DNA from: an uncultured Oscillospiraceae bacterium
GTDB lineage: Bacteria > Bacillota > Clostridia > Oscillospirales > Oscillospiraceae
NCBI GenBank assembly: GCA_949841355.1
Contig: CATKZP010000006.1
Span: 62,001-126,000 of the forward strand
Direction: 5' to 3'
DNA length: 64,000 bases
Below the pieces are notes generated by a model, which saw only the letters and a list, made by a program, of their open reading frames with translations, was not told the DNA's origin and ran no database searches. How positions within the stretch are numbered: the stretch's first letter is position 1; each line of letters begins with the position of its first letter. The translations under genes were made by a program, and so were the position numbers. Positions 9,194 through 18,804 of the stretch are shown here, piece by piece.

Positions 9194-10930
9194 ATGAGAG
9201 AAAAAACGTCCGGCCTGCGGCATTTTCCCGCCGTTACCGTGCTGGCGCTGGCCATCATTCTGCTGGGCCTGCTGGCCATATCCAGCGTATTTGCCCGAAG
9301 CCAGCAGCTCCTGCTGGGCGGACAGGACGGCCAGCTGACCAAGACCGCGCAGTCTGTGGACAATAATATCATGGGACACTTCGCCTGGTACTGCTCCGAT
9401 CTGGAGTATATCACCAGCCGCACGTCCTTTTTGGCGGCGGAAACGCTCTACCTCAGCGGCAGCGGGGCGGACGGCCTGCTCTACCACCTGCGGGAAAGCC
9501 CCCTGCCCAAGACCGTCATGGTGGAGTCCATGCTGGTGCTGCGCGGGGAGAAGGTGGCGCTGTCCACCGGCGGCGGTACGGATTACACCAGGCTGGCCGT
9601 TCTGGGCCGGATCGGCCGGGTGGACATATCCCTTTGGACGGACGGTGCGGCCCGGCCCTACGTGGCCCTCGTCCTGGACAAGGGAGAGGTGGGCTACGCC
9701 GCGCTCATTGACGCGGAGGTCTTTTTCGCCATTGCGGAGCAGCAGACCGCCGCCGAGGACACCGACCGCATCCTGGTGCTGGATGTGGAGGAGCGCTATT
9801 TTTTCCACCGCACTCCGGCGGGCATACGGGTGGACGCCGTGGACGGGCTGGACCCGTCCAGCCACCCCAGCCTCTATCTCATGCTGTCCACCCAGCGGGC
9901 GGGGGAGCCGCTGGCCAGCTTTTTCAGCGCGGGGAGCCAGTCCGGCGCGGAGAGCTACACCGCCCGGCTGGCCGTCCTGCCCGCGCCGGGGAATGAAAAC
10001 GGCTGCTTTACCGTGGGGGTGGCCCGAAACTACGACGAGATCATCCGGCCCTACCAGGCTGCGGCGGTGCAGATGGTGCTGTGCGGCGTCACGGTGATGG
10101 GCGGCGCGGCGCTGCTGCTGCTGTTTCTGGTGCGCTCCCGCCAGGGCTACCGGGAGACGCAGCACGAGCTGGCCCTGCTCCAAGAGAAAGCGGAGGCCAT
10201 GGAGCAGCTCAACGTCCAGACCCAGGCCCTGGCGCACCGGCAGCGGCTGGAGTCCATCGGCACCCTCACCTCCGGCATCGCCCACGAATTCAACAATCTG
10301 CTCACGCCTATCATGGGGTACAGCATCCTCATTCTGGAAAAGCTCCCCCCGGAGGACACAGAGTCCTATGACAACGCTCTGGAGATCTATCATGCCTCTC
10401 AGAAGGCCAAGAAAATCATCGCCCGGCTGTCCAATCTCTCCCGAAAGGGGACGCCGGGCGATCTGCGCCCCGTCCGGCTGGCCCCGCTGGCGGAGCAGGT
10501 GCTGGAGGTGACCGCGCCCGTCCGGCCCAAAAACGTGCGGGTGGAGACCGGCCTGTCCGGCCAGGACTGGGCGCTGATGGGGGACGAGACCCAGCTGTTC
10601 CAGCTGACGCTCAACCTGGTGCTCAACTCCTTCGAGGCGCTGTCCGGCCAGAGCGGCACCGTGCGGGTGACCACCGCTTCCGACGGGGAGCGCGTGTCGC
10701 TGCGGGTGGCGGACAACGGCCCGGGCATACCCGATGAGGTCAAGGACAAGATCTTTGATCCGTTTTTCACCACCAAGGGCTCGGGCAAGGGCATCGGCCT
10801 GGGCCTGGCCATCGTGCAGCAGATCGTGGAGGCTCACGGCGGTGCCATCACCCTGGAGAGCGCTGCGGGCCAGGGCACGGCTTTCACCGTTTCCTTCCCC
10901 GCAGTCCCGCCCCGCGGCGGGGAGAATTGA
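9194..10930 (+). CDS. Sensor histidine kinase with extracytosolic sensor region (NtrB-like transmitter)
   Basis: Two TM segments; [18 protein letters not shown]-box; [28 protein letters not shown]. Confidence 0.9.
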   Translation: MREKTSGLRHFPAVTVLALAIILLGLLAISSVFARSQQLLLGGQDGQLTKTAQSVDNNIMGHFAWYCSDLEYITSRTSFLAAETLYLSGSGADGLLYHLRESPLPKTVMVESMLVLRGEKVALSTGGGTDYTRLAVLGRIGRVDISLWTDGAARPYVALVLDKGEVGYAALIDAEVFFAIAEQQTAAEDTDRILVLDVEERYFFHRTPAGIRVDAVDGLDPSSHPSLYLMLSTQRAGEPLASFFSAGSQSGAESYTARLAVLPAPGNENGCFTVGVARNYDEIIRPYQAAAVQMVLCGVTVMGGAALLLLFLVRSRQGYRETQHELALLQEKAEAMEQLNVQTQALAHRQRLESIGTLTSGIAHEFNNLLTPIMGYSILILEKLPPEDTESYDNALEIYHASQKAKKIIARLSNLSRKGTPGDLRPVRLAPLAEQVLEVTAPVRPKNVRVETGLSGQDWALMGDETQLFQLTLNLVLNSFEALSGQSGTVRVTTASDGERVSLRVADNGPGIPDEVKDKIFDPFFTTKGSGKGIGLGLAIVQQIVEAHGGAITLESAAGQGTAFTVSFPAVPPRGGEN

Positions 10931-10944
10931 CAGCCCTGAGCGCG

Positions 10945-10980
10945 TCCCCGCCGGATATCCGGCGGGGATTGCTTTTTTCT
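10945..10980 (+). terminator. Rho-independent terminator
   Basis: ccccgccggatatccggcggggattgcttttttct. Confidence 0.8.
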
Positions 10981-11057
10981 TAACAAATATTAAGCCTGCG
11001 TATATGTCCTGTTAAGGCGGTGGGAATAATATAGTCGAAAAAGGGAGGCGGTCTGTG

Positions 11058-11411
11058 ATGCTGGAGCGTTTGGTGGAGGTGGTGCTGGAGGTGCTCATCC
11101 CGCTGTGCGAGATGATGGGCATTTTGGTCATCGCCGTGTCCACCTGCACCGCCTTCTGGCAGTATTTCCGGGGGCTGTTCACCCGCACCCCCGGGGATGT
11201 AAAGTCCCGGCTGGCCTCCGGGCTGGCGCTGAGCCTGGAGTTCAAAATGGCCGCCGAGATCCTGAAAACCGTGCTGGTTCGGGACATGACCGAGCTGATG
11301 GTGCTGGGAGCCGTCATTATTCTGCGTGCTCTGCTATCATTTTTGATCCATTTTGAAATGAAGCAGCATGATACATCCACTCAAGAGGCTTTAGGAGGAA
11401 TTGAAAAATGA
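11058..11411 (+). CDS. DUF1622 family membrane protein
   Basis: ATG 11058 after GGGAGGCGG; two TM segments and LASGLALSLEFKMAAEILKTVLVRDMTELMVLGAVIILRALLSFLIHFEM resembles DUF1622. Confidence 0.8.
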   Translation: MLERLVEVVLEVLIPLCEMMGILVIAVSTCTAFWQYFRGLFTRTPGDVKSRLASGLALSLEFKMAAEILKTVLVRDMTELMVLGAVIILRALLSFLIHFEMKQHDTSTQEALGGIEK

Positions 11412-12481
11412 AACGCAAGAAAATCTCTGCCCTGTTGCTCAGCGCTCTGCTGCTGGTGTCCCTGCTGGCCGGCTGCGGCACCACCGTGGTAGTCGCCCCC
11501 GAGGGGGATAAGCCCGCCAACACCCCCGCCCCCGCTCAGAGCCAGGCTCCCGGCGGCGACGCCGTCCCTGTCAAGACCGGCCTTGCCGTGCTGCCCAGCA
11601 TCAGCGGCAGCAAGGACGCCTCCGCCGAGGGCGACGGCACCGCCCAGAGCGAGATTCTGCTGGTGGCCGTCACCGTGGGCGACGACGGCGTTATCGACAG
11701 CTGCGTCATCGACAATATCCAGGCCAAGATCGGCTTCAACGCCTCCGGCGCGCTGACCACCGATCCCTCCACCACCTTCCCCAGCAAGAATGAGCTGGGC
11801 GACGGCTACGGCATGAAAAAGGCCAGCTCCATCGGCAAGGAGTGGAACGAGCAGGCCGCGGCCCTGGCCGAGTATGCTGTGGGCAAGACGGTGGACGAGC
11901 TGAAGGGCATGGCCGTGGGCGAGGACGGCAAGGCCGCCGACGCCGACCTGGCCGCCTCCGTCACGCTGTATATCGGCGGCTTTGTGGACGGCATCGAGGC
12001 CGCCGTTGGCAGCGCCGCCCACATGGGCGCCTCCAAGGGCGACAAGCTGAGCCTGGCCAGCGAGACCAGCATGAGCAAGAGCAAGGACGCCGCCGCCGAC
12101 AAGGACGGCGTGGCCCAGGCCTACGCCACCATCGCCGCGGTCACGTTTGATGGCGACGTCATCACCAGCTGCTATATCGACGCGGTACAGGCCAACGTGA
12201 ATTTTAACGCCTCCGGAACCATCACCACCGACCTCTCCGCCGCCCCCCAGACCAAGAACCAGCTGGGCGACGCCTATGGAATGAAGCAGGCCAGCTCCAT
12301 CGGCAAGGAGTGGAACGAGCAGGCCGCCGGCTTCTGCGCCTATGTCACCGGCAAAACCGCCGCTGAGGTGAAGGGCCTGGCGGTGGACGAGTCCGGCAAG
12401 GCCGCCGACGCCGATCTGGCCGCCACCGTCACCGTGGGCATCGGTGAGTTCCAGACCCTGATTGCAAAGGCTGCGGAGTAA
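11408..12481 (+). CDS. Lipoprotein with two tandem FMN-binding-like repeats
   Basis: Lipobox LLAGC; two repeats of about 125 aa sharing NELGDGYGMKKASSIGKEWNEQAA / NQLGDAYGMKQASSIGKEWNEQAA and GKAADADLAA[ST]VT. Confidence 0.75.
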   Translation: MKRKKISALLLSALLLVSLLAGCGTTVVVAPEGDKPANTPAPAQSQAPGGDAVPVKTGLAVLPSISGSKDASAEGDGTAQSEILLVAVTVGDDGVIDSCVIDNIQAKIGFNASGALTTDPSTTFPSKNELGDGYGMKKASSIGKEWNEQAAALAEYAVGKTVDELKGMAVGEDGKAADADLAASVTLYIGGFVDGIEAAVGSAAHMGASKGDKLSLASETSMSKSKDAAADKDGVAQAYATIAAVTFDGDVITSCYIDAVQANVNFNASGTITTDLSAAPQTKNQLGDAYGMKQASSIGKEWNEQAAGFCAYVTGKTAAEVKGLAVDESGKAADADLAATVTVGIGEFQTLIAKAAE

Positions 12482-12489
12482 GCCGGACT

Positions 12490-13524
12490 ATGAAACGGCG
12501 CGTTTTCGCGCTGGCCTTAGCGGCGCTGCTGCTCAGCGGCTGCGCCGCTAAAGCCCCTTCGGGACAGGCGCTTCACCGCTACGAGGCCAGCTTCCTGACT
12601 CTTTTCGACACGGTGACTACCATTGTGGGCTACGCCGGGACCCGGGAGGACTTCGAGCGCACCGCCCAGGCATTCCATGACGGCCTGCTGGAGTACCACC
12701 AGCTGTTCGACATCTACCACAGCTACGACGGCGTGAACAATCTGAAAACCGTCAACGACAGCGCCGGAGGAGCGCCGGTGGAGGTGGATCGGCGGATCAT
12801 CGAACTGCTTTTGTTCTGCCGGGAGCTGGCTGAGCTGACCGCCGGGAAGGTGGACGTGACCATGGGGAGCGTGCTGGAGCTGTGGCACGAGGCCCGGAGC
12901 GAGGGCGTGGACGACCCAGAGCACGCTGCCCTGCCCGACCGGGCGGCGCTGGATGCGGCGGCGGAGCACACCGGTTTTGACCTGCTGGAGATCGACGAGC
13001 AGGCGTCCACCGTCCGCCTCACCGATCCGCTGGCCCGGCTGGACGTGGGAGCGGTGGCCAAGGGCTACGCGGTGGAGCAGGTGTGCCGCAGCGCTCCCGC
13101 CGGGCTTTTGGTGAGCGTAGGGGGCAATGTGCGGGCCACTGGCCCCAAACCGGAGGGAGACGCCCCCTGGGTGGTGGGCGTGCAGAAGCCGGACGGCGAA
13201 AAGCAGGACTACCTCCACACGCTGTACGTCTCCGACTCCTCGGTGGTGAGCAGCGGCGACTACCAGCGCTACTACACGGTGGACGGCGTGCGCTACCACC
13301 ATATCATCGACCCGGAGACCCTCCGCCCCGGAACGCTGTGGCGGGCGGTCACCGTGGTGTGCCCCGACTCCGGGCTGGCCGACGGGCTGTCCACCGCCCT
13401 GTTCCTCCTGCCCCGGGAGGAGGGGGAGGACTTGGCTCAGCGCTGCGGCGCCCAGGCCATGTGGGTGGCGGAGGACGGAACGCTGTCCTACACCGGCGAT
13501 TTCCTGGAGGCCGTGCGCACCTGA
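12490..13524 (+). CDS. apbE: FAD:protein FMN transferase
   Basis: Lipobox; LTAGKVDVTMGSVLELWHEAR, LDVGAVAKGYAVEQ, GGNVRATGPKP, YYTVDGVRYHHIIDPETLRP. Confidence 0.93.
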   Translation: MKRRVFALALAALLLSGCAAKAPSGQALHRYEASFLTLFDTVTTIVGYAGTREDFERTAQAFHDGLLEYHQLFDIYHSYDGVNNLKTVNDSAGGAPVEVDRRIIELLLFCRELAELTAGKVDVTMGSVLELWHEARSEGVDDPEHAALPDRAALDAAAEHTGFDLLEIDEQASTVRLTDPLARLDVGAVAKGYAVEQVCRSAPAGLLVSVGGNVRATGPKPEGDAPWVVGVQKPDGEKQDYLHTLYVSDSSVVSSGDYQRYYTVDGVRYHHIIDPETLRPGTLWRAVTVVCPDSGLADGLSTALFLLPREEGEDLAQRCGAQAMWVAEDGTLSYTGDFLEAVRT

Positions 13525-13593
13525 CCGGACAGACCTGCCCGGTCCCCGCCGGGGATCGGAAGCGATGCTTGAGATCAATGAGAGGTGATGTGT

Positions 13594-14901
13594 ATGAAAT
13601 CCCTGTTTTTCGGCGGCGTCCATCCAGACGGACATAAGGACCTGAGCGCCGGCGTTCCTCTGGCCGCCATGGCGCTGCCCGCCCAGGCGGCGGTGCTGCT
13701 TCGCCAGCATATCGGCGCGCCCTGCCAACCGCTGGTGGCGGTGGGGGACACGGTGTGCCTGGGACAGAAGATCGGAGACGGCGACGGGCTGTGCGTCCCT
13801 GTCCACGCGCCGGTTTCCGGCGTGGTGACGGGCATTGAGGACCGCCCCCATCCCGGAGGCGGGACCTGTCCCGCCATCCTCATCAAAAACGATTTTCTGG
13901 ACACCCCGTGCCCGACCATGAAGCCCTACAGCCACCCGGAGGCCCTCAGCACGGCGGAGCTGGTGAGCATCATCCGCGAGGCGGGCATCGTGGGCATGGG
14001 CGGCGCGGCCTTCCCCACCGATGTGAAATCCAAGACCGGCATGAGCCGGACCGACACGCTCATCCTCAACGCCTGCGAGTGCGAGCCCTATATTACGGCG
14101 GACGACGTGCTCCTGCGCGCCCGGCCCGCCGATGTGCTGCGGGGCGTGGAGATTGTGGCGCGCATACTGTCCCCCGGCCGGGTGGTCATCGCCCTGGAGG
14201 ACAATAAGGCGCAGGCCGCCGAGGTTTTGAAGCAGCAGCTCAAGGACTTCCCCGGCATGGAGCTGAAGGTGCTGCCCACCCGCTACCCCCAGGGGGCGGA
14301 AAAGCAGCTCATCCAGGCGGTGACCGGGCGGCAGGTGCCCTCCGGCGGCCTGCCCAAGGACGTGGGCTGCACGGTGTTCAACGCGGCCACCGCCGCCGCG
14401 GTGTATCGGGCGGTCTATGAGGGAATGCCCGTCATTGAGCGCATTATCACCGTCACTGGCGAAGGGGTGAAGCAGCCCCGCAACCTGATGGTGCGGACGG
14501 GAACATCCTTCCTGGAGGTGATTGCCGCCGTGGGAGGGCTGACAGACGACGTGTGGAAGGTGCTGTCCGGCGGGCCCATGATGGGTACGGCTCAGGGCGA
14601 CCTGTCCGTCCCCGTCGCCAAGTCCACCAACGCCATCGTGTGCCTGTCCAGCGCCCAGAACGGCGAGAGCGCCCATCCGGTGTGCATCCGCTGCGGCAAG
14701 TGCCTTGAGGTATGCCCCATGGGGCTGGAACCGCTGTATCTCTACCGCTATTCCGGCGCCGGGGATGTGGACGCCCTGAAGCGGCTGCACCTGATGGACT
14801 GCATTGAGTGCGGCTGCTGCGCCTATGCCTGCCCGGGCAAGCTCCCCTTGGTGGAGGGCTTCCGGGCGGGGAAGCGGACGCTGAAGGAGGGTGCGAAATG
14901 A
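13594..14901 (+). CDS. rnfC: Rnf complex subunit RnfC-like
   Basis: GIVGMGGAAFPTDVKS, LNACECEPYITADD, CIRCGKCLEVCPMGLEP and CIECGCCAYACPGKLPL 4Fe-4S motifs; exact start uncertain. Confidence 0.92.
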   Translation: MKSLFFGGVHPDGHKDLSAGVPLAAMALPAQAAVLLRQHIGAPCQPLVAVGDTVCLGQKIGDGDGLCVPVHAPVSGVVTGIEDRPHPGGGTCPAILIKNDFLDTPCPTMKPYSHPEALSTAELVSIIREAGIVGMGGAAFPTDVKSKTGMSRTDTLILNACECEPYITADDVLLRARPADVLRGVEIVARILSPGRVVIALEDNKAQAAEVLKQQLKDFPGMELKVLPTRYPQGAEKQLIQAVTGRQVPSGGLPKDVGCTVFNAATAAAVYRAVYEGMPVIERIITVTGEGVKQPRNLMVRTGTSFLEVIAAVGGLTDDVWKVLSGGPMMGTAQGDLSVPVAKSTNAIVCLSSAQNGESAHPVCIRCGKCLEVCPMGLEPLYLYRYSGAGDVDALKRLHLMDCIECGCCAYACPGKLPLVEGFRAGKRTLKEGAK

Positions 14902-15872
14902 ATCTGACGGTTAGCGCCTCCCCCCACATCCGGGGGAGGGACAGCACCACCCGGCTGATGCTGGACGTGGTGATCGCCCTTTTGCCGGCCCTGGCGGCGG
15001 GCGTTTTGTTCCAGGGCCTCCGGGCCGGACTGGTGGCGGCGGTGTGCGTGCTGTCCGCCCTGGCGGGGGAGTGGCTGCTGCGGCTGGCGCTGCGGCGGCA
15101 CAGCACCCTGCCCGACGGCTCCGCCCTGGTGACGGGGCTGCTGCTGGCCCTGACCCTGCCCGCCTCCGTGCCCTACTACGCGGCCGCCATCGGCGGGCTG
15201 TTTGCCGTAGTGGTGGTGAAGGGGCTGTGCGGCGGCCTGGGACAGAACACCTTCAACCCCGCGCTGGGCGCCCGCGCCTTTTTGATGCTGCTGTTTCCCG
15301 CCTGCCTTACCCGCTTCCCCGCGCTGGGCGCGGCCCTGTCCCTGGGCGAGCTGAGCCCGGCGGATGTGGTCACCGGGGCCACCCCCCTCCACCACATGCA
15401 GATGCCCGCCCTGCCCGACGTGTCCCTGCTGGACCTGTTTCTGGGCCGCGCGGGGGGCTGCATCGGTGAGGTGTCCGCCCTGGCCCTGCTCATCGGCGGG
15501 GGCTGGCTGCTGCTGCGGCGGGTAATCAGCGTGCGCATTCCCGCGGCGTACCTGGGGACGGTGGCCGTCCTCACCCTGGTGTTTTCCAAGGGCGAAAGCC
15601 CTATCCTGTGGATGGCGTACAGCCTGCTCAGCGGCGGCGTGCTGCTGGGGGCCATCTTCATGGCCACCGACTACGCCACCTCGCCCGTGGGTCCGGCGGC
15701 TCAGATCGCGTATGGAATCGGCTGCGGCGCGCTGACGGTGGTGTTCCGCTACACGGGGCTGTTCCCGGAGGGCGTCACCTACGCCATTCTGCTGATGAAC
15801 GCCGCGGTGTGGCTGCTGGACCGGTATCTGGTTCCCAAGCGCTACGGGGAGAAAAAGGAGGCGGCGCAATGA
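14898..15872 (+). CDS. rnfD: Rnf complex subunit RnfD-like
   Basis: MNLTVSASPHIRGRDSTTRLMLDVVIALLPAL; GQNTFNPALGARAFLM; flavinylation-type motif DVVTGATPLHHM; ATGA overlap with rnfC. Confidence 0.93.
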   Translation: MNLTVSASPHIRGRDSTTRLMLDVVIALLPALAAGVLFQGLRAGLVAAVCVLSALAGEWLLRLALRRHSTLPDGSALVTGLLLALTLPASVPYYAAAIGGLFAVVVVKGLCGGLGQNTFNPALGARAFLMLLFPACLTRFPALGAALSLGELSPADVVTGATPLHHMQMPALPDVSLLDLFLGRAGGCIGEVSALALLIGGGWLLLRRVISVRIPAAYLGTVAVLTLVFSKGESPILWMAYSLLSGGVLLGAIFMATDYATSPVGPAAQIAYGIGCGALTVVFRYTGLFPEGVTYAILLMNAAVWLLDRYLVPKRYGEKKEAAQ

Positions 15873-16411
15873 GGACAAAGGACCTGATCGCCCCTGTCGC
15901 CGCCCTTCTGGCGGCGGCTGCGGTGCTGTTTGGCGTCTCCTCCGCTCTGGGGGAGACCGCCCGGGCCAGGGAAGAGGCGGCCCGAACTGAGATCATGGCC
16001 TATATGCTCCCCGGCAGGCCCGCTGATTTCACCCAAGAGGACTACGACGGGGAGGATGAGAGCATCCGCCGCGTGTTCAAAGCGGACGGCGGCTATGTGA
16101 TCGAGGTGGAGACCGCCGGATACGCCGGGCCCATGGTGCTTTGGGTGGGCGTCACCAACGGGGGAGAGGTGTCCGGCCTGACGGTGCGCCAGCATGGAGA
16201 GACCTTTGGCCTGGGCCGGGGCGCGCAGACCGACGCCCCCTTCCTGCTGCAATTTTTGGGCACTGCCGGCGAAGCGGCCGTGGATGAGAACATCGACGCG
16301 CTCACCGGGGCCACCGTCACCAGCAAGGCGGTGACCCGGGCGGTGAACTCCGCCGCCGCCTTTGTCACCGGCGCGGACGTCTCCTCCGGCGCCACGGAAT
16401 GGGAGGGCTGA
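15869..16411 (+). CDS. rnfG: Rnf complex subunit RnfG-like (FMN-binding)
   Basis: FMN-binding domain with DALTGATVTSKAVTRAVNSA motif; overlaps rnfD stop. Confidence 0.9.
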   Translation: MRTKDLIAPVAALLAAAAVLFGVSSALGETARAREEAARTEIMAYMLPGRPADFTQEDYDGEDESIRRVFKADGGYVIEVETAGYAGPMVLWVGVTNGGEVSGLTVRQHGETFGLGRGAQTDAPFLLQFLGTAGEAAVDENIDALTGATVTSKAVTRAVNSAAAFVTGADVSSGATEWEG

Positions 16412-16413
16412 CG

Positions 16414-16857
16414 ATGAAGAACAATCCGTTGAAGCGCAGCGTCCTGCTGGCCGCTGTGGTGGGGCTGGCCTGCCTGGCGCTGGCGCTGTCCGGGATTTTC
16501 GCCCCCATGGCCATCCGGCCCAGGCTGGACCTGCCTATGATGCTGGGGCTGAGCGTGCTCGCCCTCACGATTGACGCCTATTGGGGCCCCGCGCCCCGGC
16601 TGTCCTGGTCCGCGCTGGCGGCCAACGCGGCGCTGGGCGGAGCCGTGTTCGCGCTGCTGCCCTGGTGCGCCGGGCTGGCGGAGAACACTCCGGTGTGGAC
16701 CCTGGGCCTGGCGGGAGCGGCGGTGTTCGGCCTGGCCTGCCTGCTCTACACCGCCGCGCTGGAGCGCATCGCCACCGGGCCAAAGGCTCCTCTGGCCCCC
16801 GCGGGCACCGCCCTGATGCTCTATCTGGCGGGCCAGTGCCTGAGCGGGATTCTCTAA
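16414..16857 (+). CDS. Small integral membrane protein of unknown family at the end of the rnfCDG operon
   Basis: ATG 16414; about four hydrophobic helices; 2-nt gap after rnfG; not recognisable as RnfA, RnfB or RnfE. Confidence 0.75.
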   Translation: MKNNPLKRSVLLAAVVGLACLALALSGIFAPMAIRPRLDLPMMLGLSVLALTIDAYWGPAPRLSWSALAANAALGGAVFALLPWCAGLAENTPVWTLGLAGAAVFGLACLLYTAALERIATGPKAPLAPAGTALMLYLAGQCLSGIL

Positions 16858-16866
16858 CAAACAAAC

Positions 16867-16913
16867 AGCATCCCCCTTCCGGAGCCGTACCGGAAGGGGG
16901 ACGCTGCTTTTTC
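16867..16913. terminator. Terminator between convergent operons
   Basis: agcatcccccttccggagccgtaccggaagggggacgctgctttttc. Confidence 0.85.
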
Positions 16914-17826
16914 AGCGGCGAAGGGGCCGCTGTTTAGGCTGCGCGTCCGGGGGCTTCTCCACGCCGGGGACGAAGCCGGAGGTGATGGCTCCGGTGGGAC
17001 AGACCGACTTGCACATGCCGCAGCGGATGCACTCGCCGCTGTTGATGTTCTTGGTGACCTCCACCGCCATGGGACAGGTATGCTCACACTGCTTGCAGCC
17101 GACGCATTTGTGCTCGTCCAGGTGCATTTGGAAGAAGCTGAAGCGGTTGAACAGGGCGTAAAACGCGCCCAGAGGGCACAGATACCGGCAGAAGGGACGG
17201 TGGATGAACATGGACGCCGTTACCACCAGCGCCAGCACCAGGGCCTTCCAGCTGAACAGCGCGCCGGCCAGGCTGCGCAGGGCCGGGTTGGCGATCATCA
17301 GAGGAATGCCGCCCCCCAGCGTCCCGGCGGGGCAGACGTATTGGCAGAAATAGGGCGGGGTCACCCCTGTTTTGGTCACGGCAAAGGCGGGCAGCAGGAT
17401 GACCAGCACCAGCAGGACGGCGTATTTGAGACAGCGGGCGGGCCGGTCGATCCGCTTGGGCACCTTCCGCTTGGGGACGGGGATTTTGTGGAGCAGGTCC
17501 TGCACCAGCCCAAAGGGGCACAGCAGACCGCAGGCCATCCGCCCCAGAACCACGCCGAACAGCATCAGCAGCCCCAGCACATAGAAGGGGAAGTGGTGCT
17601 TGACCCCGCCCACCGCCGCCTGGAGCGACCCGATGGGGCAGGCCCCCAGCGCGCCGGGGCAGGAGTAGCAGTTGAGGACGGGGACGCAGACGGCCTTCGT
17701 GCCGCCGGTGAAGATCTTTCCCTTTTGGAAGCCGATCATGTAGCCGTTGAGCAGCACGGCGGAGATGAGCTGTACCGCGCGCTGGCGGGAGGGGCCCTTT
17801 ACCCGATGCCGATGCATTCCAGGCAT
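16912..17826 (-). CDS. Membrane 4Fe-4S binding protein (NapH/YccM/NosR-C-terminus-like)
   Basis: Multiple [67 protein letters not shown]. Confidence 0.9.
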   Translation of the reverse strand: MPGMHRHRVKGPSRQRAVQLISAVLLNGYMIGFQKGKIFTGGTKAVCVPVLNCYSCPGALGACPIGSLQAAVGGVKHHFPFYVLGLLMLFGVVLGRMACGLLCPFGLVQDLLHKIPVPKRKVPKRIDRPARCLKYAVLLVLVILLPAFAVTKTGVTPPYFCQYVCPAGTLGGGIPLMIANPALRSLAGALFSWKALVLALVVTASMFIHRPFCRYLCPLGAFYALFNRFSFFQMHLDEHKCVGCKQCEHTCPMAVEVTKNINSGECIRCGMCKSVCPTGAITSGFVPGVEKPPDAQPKQRPLRR

Positions 17827-17945
17827 ATCTTCACCGCCTTTTGCAGCACCTCCAGGTGCTCCCCCCGGAGCAGGCCGGCGGCGATCAGCGCGGCCGCCAG
17901 GCCCAATAGGCCGTATCGCGCCAGCAGCACCGTTTTACTGTTCAA
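17799..17945 (-). CDS. CD1871A-like small CxxC protein (48 aa)
   Basis: Below the ORF-track cutoff. TTG-started frame [48 protein letters not shown]; one TM and terminal CLECIGIG, between thioredoxin and 4Fe-4S genes. Confidence 0.8.
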   Translation of the reverse strand: MNSKTVLLARYGLLGLAAALIAAGLLRGEHLEVLQKAVKICLECIGIG

Positions 17946-18555
17946 GGCTGACCTCCGCTTTTCCTTCCGCCTTCAGCGCAGCGTTCACCGCCGCCAGATA
18001 GGTGCCGGACAGGTCCGCCTGCCCGCCGATGATGGCGTCGCCCACCAGACGGCCCTCGCTGTTGGCAAACACGGTGGTGGGGGTATACATGAGGTTCTCG
18101 ACCAGAGCGGCCAGGTCGCCGTCGCCGGATACCAATGTCGCGCCCGCAAAGCCGGCCTCGTCCAGCACGGAACGGGCCACGTCCTCATTGCCCATGGCGT
18201 CCAGGCAGACCGTCACTACCTGAACATTGTCCGGCAGGGCGTTGGAAAACTCGGCCAGGTCGGGCATCTCGACAATGCAGGGCCCGCAGGTGAGAGCCCA
18301 GAAGTTGATGACGGTCAGGTCGTTGGCAGCAATGTCGTCCTGGGTGAAGCTGTCCCCGTCCAGGGTGGCGGCGGAGAAGGACTTCAAGCTGCCCAGCTGG
18401 GCGGCGGTGCCGGCGGCGGGCTGGCCGCCCTCTTCGCTCTGGACGGCGGGCGCATCGGAGGAGGGCGGGGAATCTTTCTCCCCGGAACAGCCGCTCAGAG
18501 CGCCTGCGGCCAGGGTGGCGCAGAGCAGAAGCGCAAAAAAGTTCTTGCCTTTCAC
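17935..18555 (-). CDS. TlpA/ResA-like thioredoxin-fold lipoprotein
   Basis: Lipobox [21 protein letters not shown] active site (CGPC); [16 protein letters not shown]. Confidence 0.88.
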   Translation of the reverse strand: MKGKNFFALLLCATLAAGALSGCSGEKDSPPSSDAPAVQSEEGGQPAAGTAAQLGSLKSFSAATLDGDSFTQDDIAANDLTVINFWALTCGPCIVEMPDLAEFSNALPDNVQVVTVCLDAMGNEDVARSVLDEAGFAGATLVSGDGDLAALVENLMYTPTTVFANSEGRLVGDAIIGGQADLSGTYLAAVNAALKAEGKAEVSLEQ

Positions 18556-18804
18556 AGTGTCGTACCTCTTTTCAAAGTTTGATATGTGCGGGGGCGGACT
18601 GCCGTTCTTCAGGGCGGGGCGTTTGCTGCGGCGCTCAAGCAGTCTCTACCTATCACATTATACGGATTATTCGGCAATACGCAAGAGGGAAGTGGATGGG
18701 GGGCGGGCGTCCCTGTGTAATTCTCTCCTCTTGAATTTATCCGCTGCAAGTAGTAAAATCTTACATAAAACGGCCAGCGCCGAAATGCCGGAAGGAGCCG
18801 GAAC

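Noticed and set aside
9068-10837. N-terminal extension of the 817-aa minus ORF
   Set aside because: Only the last 227 aa are a real response regulator; the rest is antisense to the kinase
12517-14790. 757-aa minus-strand ORF
   Set aside because: Antisense to apbE and rnfC, low-complexity translation
17080-18582. 500-aa plus-strand ORF
   Set aside because: Antisense to the 4Fe-4S and thioredoxin genes
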